Shown: positions 1 to 10,600 of the stretch, one piece after another
Layout of the letters: the number at the start of each line of letters is the position of its first letter
Position numbering within the stretch: the first letter of the stretch is position 1
Assembly: GCA_963575745.1 (NCBI GenBank)
Contig: CAUYUJ010003614.1
Coordinates: 166,501 to 226,500 of the forward strand
Direction of reading: 5' to 3'
DNA length: 60,000 nt
Origin: Prorocentrum cordatum
Lineage: Eukaryota; Sar; Dinophyceae; Prorocentrales; Prorocentraceae
Notes under the pieces: generated by a model
Database searches by the model: none
The model's input: the letters and a program-made list of their open reading frames with translations, nothing else
Told to the model about the DNA's origin: nothing
Position numbers and translations under genes: made by a program

Positions 1-89
1 CCGCGGCCGCGGCCGCGTCCTGTGCCCGGGTGGGACGGGAGGCAGGAGCAGATTGGCGGCCAGCGTAGGGGGGAAGTGAGAAGGAGAGG

Positions 90-213
90 GCCTTCTTAGA
101 AGGCGGCGGGACTTCGCAGAGGCCCTCGCGCCTTCTGAGAGGGTTTTTCTGTTTTCGGGGAAGGCTCTGAAAACTTCTCAGAAGGCCGGGGAACTTCCGG
201 GACTTCTGAGAAG
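90..213. repeat. Cluster of short CTTCT-N-AGAAG palindromes
   Basis: A 15-nt palindrome, GCCTTCTTAGAAGGC, lies at 90-104. CTTCTCAGAAG at 174-184 and its reverse complement CTTCTGAGAAG at 203-213 form an inverted pair. Related motifs recur near 11170-11200 and 34875-34905, so this is a dispersed motif. Function unknown. Confidence 0.6.
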
Positions 214-261
214 GCCCGCCCCTTCTCACTTCCCCCCCTCGCTCGCCTTTGTTGAGGAAAG

Positions 262-652
262 CCATGGATTCGCGAAACATGGATTAGCGAAACATGGATT
301 AGCGAACCATGGACCAAGGAGCAGGGGGCGCGCAAACATGAATTAGCGAACCATGGATTTGGCGCGCGGTCGCCTTGTCCACGGATCGGGGGAGGTGCCC
401 TCCCCAGAATGCGGCAGGTGCCGCCTCGCTCGGCGGCGGAAATCCGCGATCTCCCATGGAAACGGGACCCGTCGCTAATCCACGCCCCCTTGATCCATGT
501 TTGCGATCGCCTGACAGGAGCAGAGGGAGAAGCCTTCTTATGAGGAAAAGCCAGGAGGCCTCGTGCGGCAACTTGAGGCCCAATGTGCGTAGGATCCACG
601 TCGGGCTCGTCGGATCTACGTCGGATGCATGTCGGATTTACGTCGGACCATC
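262..652. repeat. Two short tandem repeats (15 bp and 12 bp units)
   Basis: Around 262-312 a 15-bp unit resembling ACATGGATTAGCGAA is repeated three times, with a further partial copy near 335-350. Around 588-652 a 12-bp unit resembling GTCGGATTTACG is repeated about five times. The DNA between them shows no recognisable gene. Confidence 0.6.
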
Positions 653-878
653 GCCGCACGAACGTCGTCCCGTATCTGACGGGGCGGACGTGTGGACCAG
701 ATGATGCAACTATTGCGCGCCGCGCGAGGCCTCCAGGATTTTCATCCTAGAGAAGCAGCACCACCACCAGCAGGAAGGTAAGACGAAGCCACGACGAGGA
801 CGAATCAATTCGGGTGGGGGGAAATCGGAGATCTCTGAGGTCCGGCGGCTCTGGAGGATTTCTCGAGCGCCGCGGCCT

Positions 879-923
879 TCTCAGAGCGTTCCGGAACGCT
901 CTGAGAGCTTTCCAGAAAGCTCT
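879..923. repeat. Perfect 28-bp palindrome followed by a second hairpin
   Basis: Positions 879-906 are a perfect 28-bp palindrome whose left half is TCTCAGAGCGTTCC. Overlapping it, 904-923 is a 9-bp inverted repeat (AGAGCTTTC and its complement) with a 2-nt spacer. Both could extrude as cruciforms. No gene lies next to them that would suggest a terminator. Confidence 0.8.
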
Positions 924-934
924 GGAACGGATTT

Positions 935-2095
935 GTCCTCGTCCCAGCCCCGCTCGACAGAGCAGCAGGAGAAGTGGCACCACCACCAGCAGGAGGAACC
1001 CGGGGGGGCGTTTCAGGTGGTGTGGTCATCCTCCTCTCACTCGAGGCATCCCCGATCCCCAGCTCGGGGAGGCATCGTGGACCACCTCGCTGGAGGTGGC
1101 CCCCCCTGGTGGTTGTGGTGTCGCTTCTCCTTCCCCAAAGGAAGGGGGGGTAGGGCTTTTGCAGTGCGCTGCTGACTGACCACCAAGCTCCAAAGGCAGG
1201 AGGAACCAGGGACTGAAGGCCAGGGCAGAAAGCGTGAGAAGAAAAACGGTCTGGACGTCCTGACGCCCCGAGAAGGTGCGCATAATTCAGAGGCTCTAGC
1301 GTATAACATACTTGGTCCGCGCCGTACAAGGTGGAGCAGCATACTTACGCACAGCGGCGGGTGAGAATGGTTCGACGAGGAGGGCGGTGGACGTTCAGAA
1401 GAAGGGTTCGACGATCGAGGGAGGGCTCGACGCATGGGAGGAGGGAGGTCGGGGAGGAGATGGGTGGAACACGGGGAGGTACGAGACGTGCCACATGCAG
1501 CTAGTTTCGGCTACGCCACGACACACTTTCCTTCATGCATGGCCGTCTGAGGCGCTGGGAAAATCAGGCTCGTGAGCCGGTTCGCAAACCACATGTTTGC
1601 GATCTTCCCCTTTCGTCCGCCCCGCTGGGCGGAGGACGACCGCGACGACGACGTGGACTCATACATCCGACGTATTGAAAACATAAAAGAAGGTGTGTTT
1701 GAAATATGTCTGGCTTCCCTCAAATCTACGCCACGCCAGAAAAAACGTCAAGTCCAGCAAGCCCTTCAGGGCGTGATTAGGTGATTTAGCGAATCTGGTC
1801 TTTCAACCTCCTGTTTCCCCTCATGGGACGGTTTAATCACTGCTCTGTATTCGTATACCCTGTAACGCCCCTCGCGGGGGTAGAACCAATTTGATCACAA
1901 TCACTCTCTGGAGCGTCGTCGTGACGCTTGTTGTTAGCCTTACCGCGGTGTCACCAACATCATGTTTGTTGCTTCCGCTACGCATGGTGTCTCTTATTGC
2001 CGTGTTCTTTCTGAGTGTGTATCTCCGTCCTGGCCCTCGGCGTCCTTGAAATGTTTATCCCTGCTCTGTTTGACGCTCCCATCTGGCTTCTGTTT
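935..2095. other. Unassigned sequence
   Basis: No frame here has recognisable protein similarity, and the open frames are short and overlap on both strands. Composition drops from GC-rich to more balanced after about 1480. I see no RNA gene. Confidence 0.5.
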
Positions 2096-2099
2096 GTCC

Positions 2100-2228
2100 T
2101 CACCCTCCTCCTCCTCCTCCTCCTCCTCGTTCTCGTCGTTTTTCTTATCCCTCTGCTCCTCCTCCTCCCCCATCGTCCTCCTCCTCCTCCTCCTCCTCCT
2201 CCTACTCCTTCCTGCTCCTCCTCCTAGT
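2100..2228. repeat. CTC/CCT trinucleotide tract
   Basis: Nearly continuous CTC triplets with point interruptions, ending in a short CAT run at 2230-2255. It gives artefactual Leu/Ser/Pro-rich frames on + and Arg/Glu-rich frames on -. Confidence 0.85.
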
Positions 2229-2334
2229 ACTCATCATCATCATCACCATCATCATCAGTCTCCTGCACATCCTCCGCCGACTTCCCGTCTCTTTTTCCCT
2301 CCCTCCCTTCCTGGTCGTCCTCCTCATCGTGGGG

Positions 2335-2575
2335 CCTTGAGGGACCTCGCGGGGCATCCTGGGACCTCCTGGAACGTCCTGGAGACTCCTTGGGATTCCC
2401 ACGGCCTCTGGGGGCGTCCTGAAATCTCCTGGAGCTTCCTGATGCCTCCTGAGGCCTCCTGGGGCATCTTGGTAACTTTCTGAAGCCTCCTGTGGCCTCC
2501 TGAAGCATGAAAATTTGCCTCAGGAGGCATCAGGAGGCCTCCTTAGGCTTCCTGGGGCCTCAAGCCTCTTGGGGC
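2335..2575. repeat. CCTCCTGG-type minisatellite, about 10-12 bp units
   Basis: Units resembling GGCCTCCTGGG repeat about twenty times with substitutions. The spacing of CTCCT blocks is about 10-12 bp, like the CCAAG arrays elsewhere in the window. Confidence 0.7.
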
Positions 2576-2835
2576 CTCAAAATTGGCGACACTTCCAAGG
2601 ATGGGAACTTCCCGTTGAAAAAGAGGGCGCGGTGGACGTTGAAAAGATGACAATGTCACACTTGAGGCCCAAAACCGTCCTGGGCACACCCCGGCGCGAA
2701 TCCCAGCCCTGCAAAAAACGGTGCGATTTGCCCCCTGTCAGCTGTCCCGCTGGTCCCCGGGAGGGCTAGTCCCACCAGCCCTGTGGGCGTAGGTGGTTTA
2801 GGGAGTTTCCTCGGGGAGAGGTTTATCACTGTTCC

Positions 2836-3201
2836 CTATTAATATACACCCCCTCCCCCAAGCGACTGGGAACACACACTCTGCCCCCACCATCCCTTGT
2901 AAAAACAATACAAAACACACTCTGCCTCCAAATTCGGAGCATGCGCAGCGAACCCGATGCGGCCTCCTCCCACCATCATTGTCAGAAAACAATACAGGAG
3001 TACACTTGGCGGGCGGCTGCGGCGGCGGCAGCGACTGCGGCTTCTGCGGCGGTGGTGGCGGCGGGGGCGGCGGCGGCGGCGGGGGCGGCGGGGGCGGCGG
3101 CGGCGGCAGCGGTGGCGGCAGCGACTGCGGCAGCAGCGGCTGCGGCGGCGGCGATTCGGCAGCGGGGGCGGCCGCGGCGGCGGCGGCAGCGGCGGCGGAC
3201 A

Positions 3202-3238
<37 letters not shown>

Positions 3239-4380
3239 GGCAGCGGCGGCGGCGGGCGGCGGCGGCGGCGGCGGCGGTGGATGCGCCCCCAGTAGCTGCC
3301 CATTCAAAGACGACTGCTGCATATGCTGCGGCTCGGGCCAGGCTCGGGTGCTACGTACGTGTTGGGAGGGCGGGTGGGAGTGAGCGAGACGGCTTGTGGG
3401 CGGGGAGGGAGACTCTTGACCCCTCCCCCTGCCAGGCAATTGGTTTCGACCCCCCTACTCCACTTCACCAGCTCCTAAGCAGAGCCAATGCCGACCCCCC
3501 CCCCCCACCGTCCCAGTCTAAACAAAAATCGAAATGAGCACGGCCGCAAACTCTGGATCATGCTTGGGCGCCCCACGATCACTTTACATTCATTTTCGAT
3601 AGGGAAGGCGGGAAGATTGCTTGGCGTGTGCAGGCCCACCATCCCTGCAGAACACTCTCAAGTGAATGTTGCTGCACATCTTAGACTAAACACGGGCACC
3701 TCGCGATCATATCGCATCGGTATTTGATAAGGAAGACGGGGTGCCCTGGCACTCGCGGCGCACCTCGCACCTCGCGGGCGTGGCGCACCTGGCTAAAACA
3801 TGCATCGGTTCCCGATGGTTGTCGATGGCGGCCACCGCTGAGACTCGAGTACTCCAGGGACGGGTGGGGGTGAGCGAGACGACCGTCCCTCGAGGGGGGG
3901 ATCTTGATTGTTGCTCCTAATTAGCATACGCCCCCTCCCCCACGCTGCCGCCCTTTCACCGTTCCTGCCAAAAAATAGCATATGAACTTTGCGCAACATG
4001 TGGATCATGTTCGAGCGCCCCGCGATCACTGTTTTGATAGGGACGAGGGGGGAGGGGAATGCATGGTTTCCAACGTGTGCAGGCCCACCATCCCTGCAGC
4101 AAAAAATAACTGCGAAATCCACATTGCAAAACAAAATCTTGGACCATGCGCGGGCGCCCCGCGAAATTTGACAGGAATAAGGGGGGGCCCTTGCACGCGC
4201 GGCGCATCTCGCAGGAGTCGCGATAGTCCCCTATGGTTGTCGATGACGGCCCTTGCCCGTGCTGAGGCGTGGGTGCTACTGATGTGTTGGGGATGCGAGT
4301 GCGAGTGAGCGAGACGGCTTGCGGCGTTGGGTAGCGTGACCGCTTCGGCTCCTTCCCCTGGGTCTGGAAAGGGGGGCGGG
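2836..4380. repeat. Degenerate ~400-bp tandem duplications around a GGC tract
   Basis: Blocks recur in order. A CACCCCCTCCCCC-like box is at about 2845 and 3925. A GGATCATG...GCGCCCC box is at about 3555 and 4003. A GTGTGCAGGCCCACCATCCC box is at about 3627 and 4074. A GTGAGCGAGACGG-like box is at about 3380, 3870 and 4303. These indicate two to three old copies of a ~400-bp unit. A separate GGC/GCG tract at about 3008-3285 interrupts the first copy. No credible gene. Confidence 0.6.
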
Positions 4381-4786
4381 TCGCGAGGGGTCAGAGGGTA
4401 CATGATGTCTCCAAGAGGGTCCGAAATATCTCAAGGTTGAACCCACTGTCGCACGCTATGGCCCAAGATGGCTCAATAGTAGCCTGCGCCATGCCTCGAA
4501 GAGGCCCCGAGACCGCCCTAAGACGGCTCCTAGCGCCCACGGAGCCCCCCCCGAGGGGACGCCTCCGATTGGATAAACACATTCCCTTCCAATCTTTATG
4601 ACAAATCAATGACGTCGGCTTTTGGCGCGAATAAATGGTGCGGCGATAAATGGGGGGCAGCGAGGGCTGCAGAACAACCCCAAGGGGGCCTTTTTTTGCC
4701 CCAAAAGGGGTATGTAGGGCACGAGAAAGGTACCTTTTTCCCCTCCCCATTGATCGCCCCCCATCAATTCGCGCCACCCGGGTCAA

Positions 4787-4884
4787 TGCGCCTCTGGCTC
4801 TTGCAAGATCCCGCGCTCTGGCTGACCCCCCCTTGCATTGACCATCATGGACCCCCGTCCCTTGAGCCCCGTCGGCTTCTCGCC
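4787..4884 (+). repeat. Dispersed repeat with BamHI-type palindromes, copy A (partial)
   Basis: This stretch matches the 3' half of the repeats at 30736-30895 and 32031-32222. They share ACCCGGGT, a GATCC-containing box, GCGCTCTGGCTGACCCCC, GCATTGACC and CTTGAGCCCCG in the same order. It lacks the intact TGCAGGATCCTGCA palindrome of the other copies. Confidence 0.65.
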
Positions 4885-5690
4885 TTTTCGCTTCCGGGTG
4901 GCTTTCGGGGCCTCAAGAAGGCAGCTCCAAGACCGCCCCAACTGAGATCCACGAGGGGCGCAGGAGGGCCCCAAGACGGCCCGCACTAGCTGCCCAAGCG
5001 TCGACTCCGAAGGCTTCGACGAGGAGGCCCTAATCGAGGACCCCCCCTTCTTTGATCGCTGGCCTCGAAGCGGCCACAGGAGGGCCCCCCCCAAAAGAGC
5101 CCCAAGGAGGCCCCAAAGGCACCCTAAATGACCCAGAGGATGCGCAATGAAACTCTCACGGACCTCCCATATCGAACGAACAACGGCGAAGGCATTTATT
5201 GCTGACTCCCGGGTCTCCTCGGGCTGATCCCGAGCTTCGGTTTGACGGCTGCCCCTCTCTCTGTCCCGCTCTTTGCTCCTAAGAGTCCGTGGCCAAGGCA
5301 ACTCGCCTGGGCCTCGTGTCCGGATGAGCTGGTGGGGGTATGGAACGACCTCGGTCCAGGAGTAGTCCGCTTCCGAGTCCCCCCGAAGCCGTCGCAAAAC
5401 GACTAAGCATAAAAGAAACGGGCCAGGGGTCCCACGTCGACAACAAGAATGCGTCATCGATTGGTCTGGGGCTGTTTAGTTTGGAACACGCTTTGGGTTT
5501 AATCGGCAACGCCGGCGATCGCAAGCGCGTCTGTGCGGAGCTGGGGCTTGGAGATTTCGCCAAGGGGATCTGCTTTTGAGATCTGAGGGGGGCCCAGCAC
5601 TGTGGCCGGAAATTCAGGGGAAGATTTTCGCAAGACTCTCAGCCAAGATCGTTTCGGACATGTTGTGCAGACTCCCCCGATCCACCGCTA
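4885..5690. other. Unassigned sequence upstream of the copia remnant
   Basis: Includes CCAAGACGGCCC-like fragments at about 4925-4985 and 5080-5125. I recognise no protein. Nothing supports a 5' LTR or gag for the copia remnant that begins at about 5700. Confidence 0.5.
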
Positions 5691-5699
5691 GGCCTCCCG

Positions 5700-6881
5700 G
5701 CGTGCGAGCCGGAACCCTGCAGCTGGAAGGCTCCCTGCACGAAGACCGGCAGGCTCCTCGGCGTGGCCATGGCCCGCGTGGACGACTTCATCCTGGCGGG
5801 CGACACGTCGCACCCCGAGTGGCAGGCCAAGGTCAGTCAGATCCGGGGGCGCTCCAAGTGGGGCACCCGGGAGGACAGGAGTGAGGGGCTCACCTCCCTC
5901 GAGCAATGCGGCGTCACGATCGGGAGGGGCTTCCTCCAGCAGCAGGCGCACGTCGATGAGATTCAGGAAGCTCGAGCGGCCAGCGAAAGTGAGCGGCGCA
6001 CCACCGACACCCTCACGGATGCGGACAAGACGGTGCTCCGGGCCTTCTGCGGGGAGATCACTGGCTCGGCGTGAACACCGTGCCTTGCCTCCTCTCGTGG
6101 GTCGCTGACCCCGAACCGAAGATTCCGAGTGGGACCCACAGCCTCCTCACGGGGCGGACGACATCGTCAAGCTCGTCGAGCAGAGCCGCCACGGGGAGAT
6201 GTAAATCTACCGACACGCTCTGGACGACCTGGCCCTCTTCACGCTCGGACGGCCACTCCCAAGGCGGACACATCCCCGCCACCGCGCCCGAGACGGCCGT
6301 GGACGACAAGCTCTCGAAGTTCACCGTCCCGGACTGGGGCTCCAGGAAGCTGCGCCGCGTGCTTCGGTCGAGCCTGGCAGCAGAGGTACGGGAAGCGGGT
6401 GACGCGGAGGGTGAGCAGTGCATGGTGCGACTGGTGCTCACGGAGGTGCTGCACGACAAGCCACCTCTTGCGGGGACGAACTACAGCACTGCGGAGTCTG
6501 CCAGCCGTTCTGGCCACGGGCTGCAACGCCTTCTGCGATGGCGCGGTTCGTTCCCAGTCGGCCGGACTGGGGCTTGAGGAGCGGCGGACGGCCATTGAAG
6601 CGTTGGCACTCCGCAGCGCCCTGGGCGAGGGCCAGACGACGGTGCGCTGAGTCCACTCCCACGCGCAGATCGCCGACGGGCTGGCTAAGGCCACTTGGCA
6701 GGCCGTCGGCGTGATTCGGGCCTTCCTGAAGCAGCAGTGGCATCTCCGCTACGACGTGCAGTTCAGGAGTGCCTGGAAGCGGGCGGCCCTTGGCAAATGC
6801 ATCTTCGACGAGACGGATCCGACCGACCCTGCTGCCGCACGACGCGTGCTCGAGGAACGGCGCCTGGCACGTCAGGAGTAG
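5700..6881 (+). pseudogene. Ty1/copia-type pol 3' remnant (RT C-terminus + RNase H)
   Basis: Decayed 3' part of a copia-type polyprotein that would have reverse-transcribed its own RNA. At about 5701-6060 one frame reads EPCSWKAPCTKTGRLLG, then MARVDDFILAGD. This is the copia pattern 'EPC.W...G..G....HVDDF..AG' with the catalytic Asp pair; the usual His is Arg. CGVTIGRGFLQQQ and a downstream LTDADKTVLRAF block follow, as in the RT connection region. RNase H resumes in other frames: DIVKLVEQSRHGEM at about 6155-6200, WGSRKLRRVLRSSLAAE at about 6335-6385, then HSHAQIADGLAKATW at about 6650-6700. The last segment runs to a TAG at about 6881. Frameshifts near 6060, 6250 and 6460 and in-frame stops (TAA near 6200, TGA near 6648) show that it is dead. 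Gag, integrase and LTRs were not found. Confidence 0.85.
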
Positions 6882-7335
6882 ACTACGGATAGCCTGAAGG
6901 GGAATGCAGAAAGCGAGACGAGCTCTTCGGCCCTGACTACCTCCGACTACATGACTATGATTCAGAAACTTCAGCTGTATACTGACGACGGCAAGAAGTT
7001 CATCATGCAACACTCTGTTGGCACAGTCCCAACTCCCCTGGTCTGAATACTACGCAGGACGCCTTTACATGTGTTCCTCCTTCCTCTTTTTTTCTGCCAC
7101 GTCCATCCCTTTGCCATCCTCGGCTCAAGCGAGGGTGGGCGGGATTCCTTTGACAAAGAGACCGGCCGTGCTGGTCAGACCGCGCAGGGGTGCGCGGCCG
7201 ATAGACGAAAGGTGTCCATCTGCATCGTCAGTGATATTCCAGCGAGTATCCCATCGTCTGTCGACAGCAACTCCGACGTTGACTTCTTCCTGGAGTTCTA
7301 CGATTCAGACTGGGGGAGTCCGGGAAGGAGTCTCT
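6882..7335. other. Unassigned sequence downstream of the copia remnant
   Basis: Moderate GC, with no recognisable coding region, LTR or terminal polypurine tract. The 3' LTR expected after RNase H could not be identified because no second copy exists in the window. Confidence 0.4.
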
Positions 7336-7339
7336 GAGA

Positions 7340-7960
7340 AAAGGTCGTTCTCGGAAGCATCTTGGAGTCGTCCTGGGTGCCTCTTTGGAGCGTCTGCAGC
7401 CGTCTTGGGGGCCACCTTGAGCCGACTTGGGGTTTTTTGGGCGTCTTGGAGCCGTCCTGGGCCGTGCTGGGGCCGTCTTGAGGGTCTTGACGATGCTCCG
7501 TCTTCCAGAGAGGGTGGCCCTTGTTGGCGCTGTACCGATTCGGACGCATTTGGGGTCCATCTTGGACGTCCCCACCGGAGCGCGCCGGGGCCCCCCTTTG
7601 GGCTCCCCTTTGGGCAGCCAAGAGAGCTCCGAAAGAGATTCAGATAGCCCGAGATGGCTTCCAGGATGGCGCGCGGTGGTCGACGGCAGCCCTGCATGGT
7701 TTTCAAAATGCGTCCAAGAGGCGCCCAGACGGCCCGATGCTGCCGCAGAGCTCGCCAAAGAGGCACCCGAGAGGCGAAAATCATCGAAACACACGGTGTT
7801 TCTCTGGCTTCCCAGCTGTTTGCTTCCCATGGGCGTCGGCGGCCTCAAGATGGCTCCCAGAGGGCCCCAGTAGGGCGGGCCTACTTGGGCGCACAATGAC
7901 CCTAAGACGGCCCCAAGACGGCCCCAAGACGGCTCAAGATGACCCCCAAATGCTACTTTG
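7340..7960. repeat. CTTGG and CCAAG arrays in opposite orientation
   Basis: At 7340-7560 units resembling GCCGTCTTGGGGGCC repeat. At 7845-7960 the reverse-complement form, GGCCCCAAGACGG, repeats. The two halves are divergent members of the phased family that also occupies 8300-9310, 22636-23130, 52100-52205 and 59690-59915. The frames they leave open are stop-free by composition only. Confidence 0.7.
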
Positions 7961-8189
7961 GGGGGGCCCTCGAAGAAGAGGGCAGCCTCAGACCCTCTGG
8001 AAACTAGAAAGACGATTGGGGGCCTTCTGGTAGGCATCTGGGACGGTGCGCATGGGGGGGAGGGAACGGGCGGGACATTTTTGACGTCAGTGGGACGGGC
8101 TTACCAGCTCCATTAGGGGAAGTTCCCTCCTCCTACCACCTCCCCATGGGTGTGGAGGGGAGGGGTCGCGAGGCGTAAGAGCGTCAAAG

Positions 8190-9310
8190 ATGGCCTCGGC
8201 GAGGAAACCAAACTCATTGATTTCACTAAGGTGTTGGCCCCGTTTTGGCCTCCTGAGGAGCAGGGTCCTAACGTACCACGGCCCCTCCTTTGATCGATCT
8301 GCCCCCAGATGGCCCAAGATGGTCCCCGAGGCTCCCAAGAGTGAGGCCCCAAGAGGCCCCCAAGATGCCCCCAAGATGCCTCAATGGGGCTCCCAAGAGA
8401 CCCCCAAGAGGCCCCAAGAGGCCCCCCAGAGGCACCCAAGACGCCCCAAGAATCCTCGGTGAGAAAGCCAAACTCATTAAATTTATCATCGTTTTGCTCC
8501 CAGTTTGGCTCCCTGGGGGGGGGCCTAATTTGAGGAGCCCCCCTCCTTTGATCCCAAGGGTGCCCCTAGCCAGCCCCAAGAGGTGCCCAGGAGCCCCCCA
8601 GAGGCCCCCCAAGAGGCCCCAAAGATGCCCCCCCAAAGGCTCCCAAGAGACCCCCAAGAAGCCCCAAGATGTCCCCCAAAGGCACCCAAGACGCCCCAAG
8701 AGGCCTTGGGCAGAAAACTCAAATCATCGATTTGAATTAACGTTTTGGCACAGCTTTGCCTCCTGGGGTGACAATTGAGGAGCCCCTTCTCTCCTTTTGA
8801 TCGATATCCTCCAAGATGGCTCCACGATGGCCCCCGAGGCTCCCAAGGGTGCCCCAAGACGGCCCCAAGAGGTGCCCAGGCAGGAGCCCCCAAAAGGCCC
8901 CCAAGATGCCCTTCGGAGGCCCCCAAGGAACCCCTAAGAGGCTCAAAGAAGTCCCCCAAGAGGGCCTCAAGATGCCCCAAGAGGCCTCGGCGAGAAAACC
9001 CCGAACATCGACTTTGATTGAGGATTTGACCACATCTTGGCCTCCTGGGGGCGGGGGAACCTAATTGATAAGTGAGGAGTTGCTCTCCGTTGATCGATCT
9101 CCTCCAAGATGGCCCAAGATGGCCTCCGAGGCTCCCAAGAGTGCCCCAAGACGGCTCCAAGAGGTGCCCAGGAGGCTCCAAGAGGCCCCTAAGAGGCCCC
9201 CAGGATGCCCTGAAAATGCTCCCAAGAGACCACCAAGAGGCCCCAAGGGGCCCCAAGAGGCTCCCCACAGGCACCCAAGGCGCCCCAGGGACTGCCAAAC
9301 AACCCTCAAG
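8190..9310. repeat. Satellite: four units of 250-291 bp, each ending in CCAAG subrepeats
   Basis: A CCTCGGCGAG-like box starts units at 8194, 8454, 8704 and 8995, giving periods of 260, 250 and 291 bp. Each unit has a unique head (an AAACTCATTGAT-like box, then TTTGGCCTCCTGGGG, then CTCCTTTGATCGAT) and a tail of 10-12 bp CCCCAAGAGG subrepeats. Several frames stay open through the whole array on both strands, which fits repeat composition rather than coding. Confidence 0.85.
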
Positions 9311-9324
9311 ACATCCCAAGACGT

Positions 9325-9392
9325 TCTGCTCGCCCTCCTCCTCCTCCTCCTCCTCCTCCTCCTTCTCCTTCTTCTCATTCCCCTCCTCCTCC
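9325..9392. repeat. CTC tract
   Basis: Short CTC/CTT triplet run directly after the satellite. Confidence 0.8.
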
Positions 9393-9478
9393 ACCGCTCA
9401 GTGTTCCACTTTCACCGGCATAATATCTTGCCTGGGCATCGTTTCTGGATGGGCTGGTGGGGTTACGTAAAACGTTTA

Positions 9479-9690
9479 GAATAGAGGAACAAACAACGAC
9501 ATAAACAAAAACTTTCGAAACTCCGCGCGGGTGTCTTGGATCTGCGCTGGACCCCTCCCTGGCGCGCTGAGCGCGTCACTGGCGGCGCCTGAGGCGCCGC
9601 CAGGGGGGCCAGCACATATCAAATCAATCATAGCGGGTTATGCAGCTGCCTCCATTCAAAACAGCATCAACATGTTAACCAATGTAAGCC
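9479..9690 (+). repeat. Dispersed GC-hairpin repeat, copy 1
   Basis: Begins with an A-rich leader (GAGGAACAAACAACGACATA), then a CGAAACTCCGCGCGG box, then CCCTGGCGCGCTGAGCGCG. At 9581-9601 lies a perfect hairpin with stem GGCGGCGCC and loop TGA. CAGGGGGGCC follows, and the copy ends near AACATGTTAACC. It aligns in order with 10417-10600. Confidence 0.8.
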
Positions 9691-9727
9691 CCAAACAATA
9701 CATCAATGCACAATGCAATTCACAACT

Positions 9728-10015
9728 ATGTGGTGTAGTGTAAGTCGTGCGATGTGAAATAGGTGGTGCAAGCTACACTGTGTACGCAATGCTGTGTAAA
9801 TAGGTAGCCTGAGCCATGTGGTGTGAGCCATGAGGTGTGAGCTATGAGGTGCACGCTATTTGGTGCAAGCTGTTGCGCCAGCTATGTGGTGTGAGTTGTG
9901 TGGTCTGAGCTAGTTTGCGTAAGCTATGTAGTGTGTGACTCATGGTGGAGGATATGCGGTGTAGTACATGCGGTGTGAGCTACATGGTGTGAGCTATGCG
10001 TTGCAAGCTATGTGG
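9728..10015. repeat. 16-bp minisatellite (TGTGGTGTGAGCTATG-like)
   Basis: About 17 diverged units of roughly 16 bp resembling TGTGGTGTGAGCTATG run through this interval, between the two hairpin-repeat copies. No coding potential seen. Confidence 0.8.
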
Positions 10016-10416
10016 CGCTCGCGAGGTGCCAACAAGCGGGCACCAGGCGAAACCTCTGCTTACGACGCGCCCTCGGGCGGGCACCAGGCGAAACCTCGGT
10101 GTTCCCCCCCAGCGCTGGGCGCCCACGAGGCACCCACGAGGCGGGCACCGGCGACCTGGGCAAGAACCTCCAGGTGTAAGCACGGCTGGGAACAACAGAC
10201 CATGTTGTGACCTTCGCACGACGAGAGGACGTCCAGGGGAGACGGTTGACTACGAAGGCTCCTGCTCGTCAGGCGCGGGCCGCGCGCTTGCCGTCTCGCA
10301 CGCCATAGCCCAGGCTGCGCCGACGGCAGGCAGCGCTTCAGGGGGGGGGCACCACAAAACGGGGTCGCCACCACCTGCTCTAGAGGAAACGGACCTCCCT
10401 GGACCATCTAGCAACT

Positions 10417-10600
10417 ACGATAGAGGAAGAACAACACATAAACATATAATATCGTTTCGAACTCCACGCGGATTTCTGAGATCCACTGATGCCTCCTCCG
10501 TGGCGCGCGGAGCGCGTCATGGGCAGCGCCAGAGGCGCCGCCAGGGGGACCCAGCGGAAACTAAGGCATCCGCGCGAAGCTCCGAACATGTTAACTATGT
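10417..10600 (+). repeat. Dispersed GC-hairpin repeat, copy 2
   Basis: Direct copy of 9479-9690: a GAGGAAGAACAACACATAAA leader, CGAACTCCACGCGG, GGCGCGCGGAGCGCG, then a hairpin at 10522-10542 (left arm GGCAGCGCC with one mismatch, loop AGA), CCAGGGGGACC, and AACATGTTAACT at the end. Overall similarity is moderate, so the copies are old. Confidence 0.8.

Noticed and set aside
9479-10600. The two hairpin-repeat copies as an LTR pair
   Set aside because: No TG...CA ends, no target duplication, and only a 16-bp minisatellite between them. Other copies occur singly and inverted.
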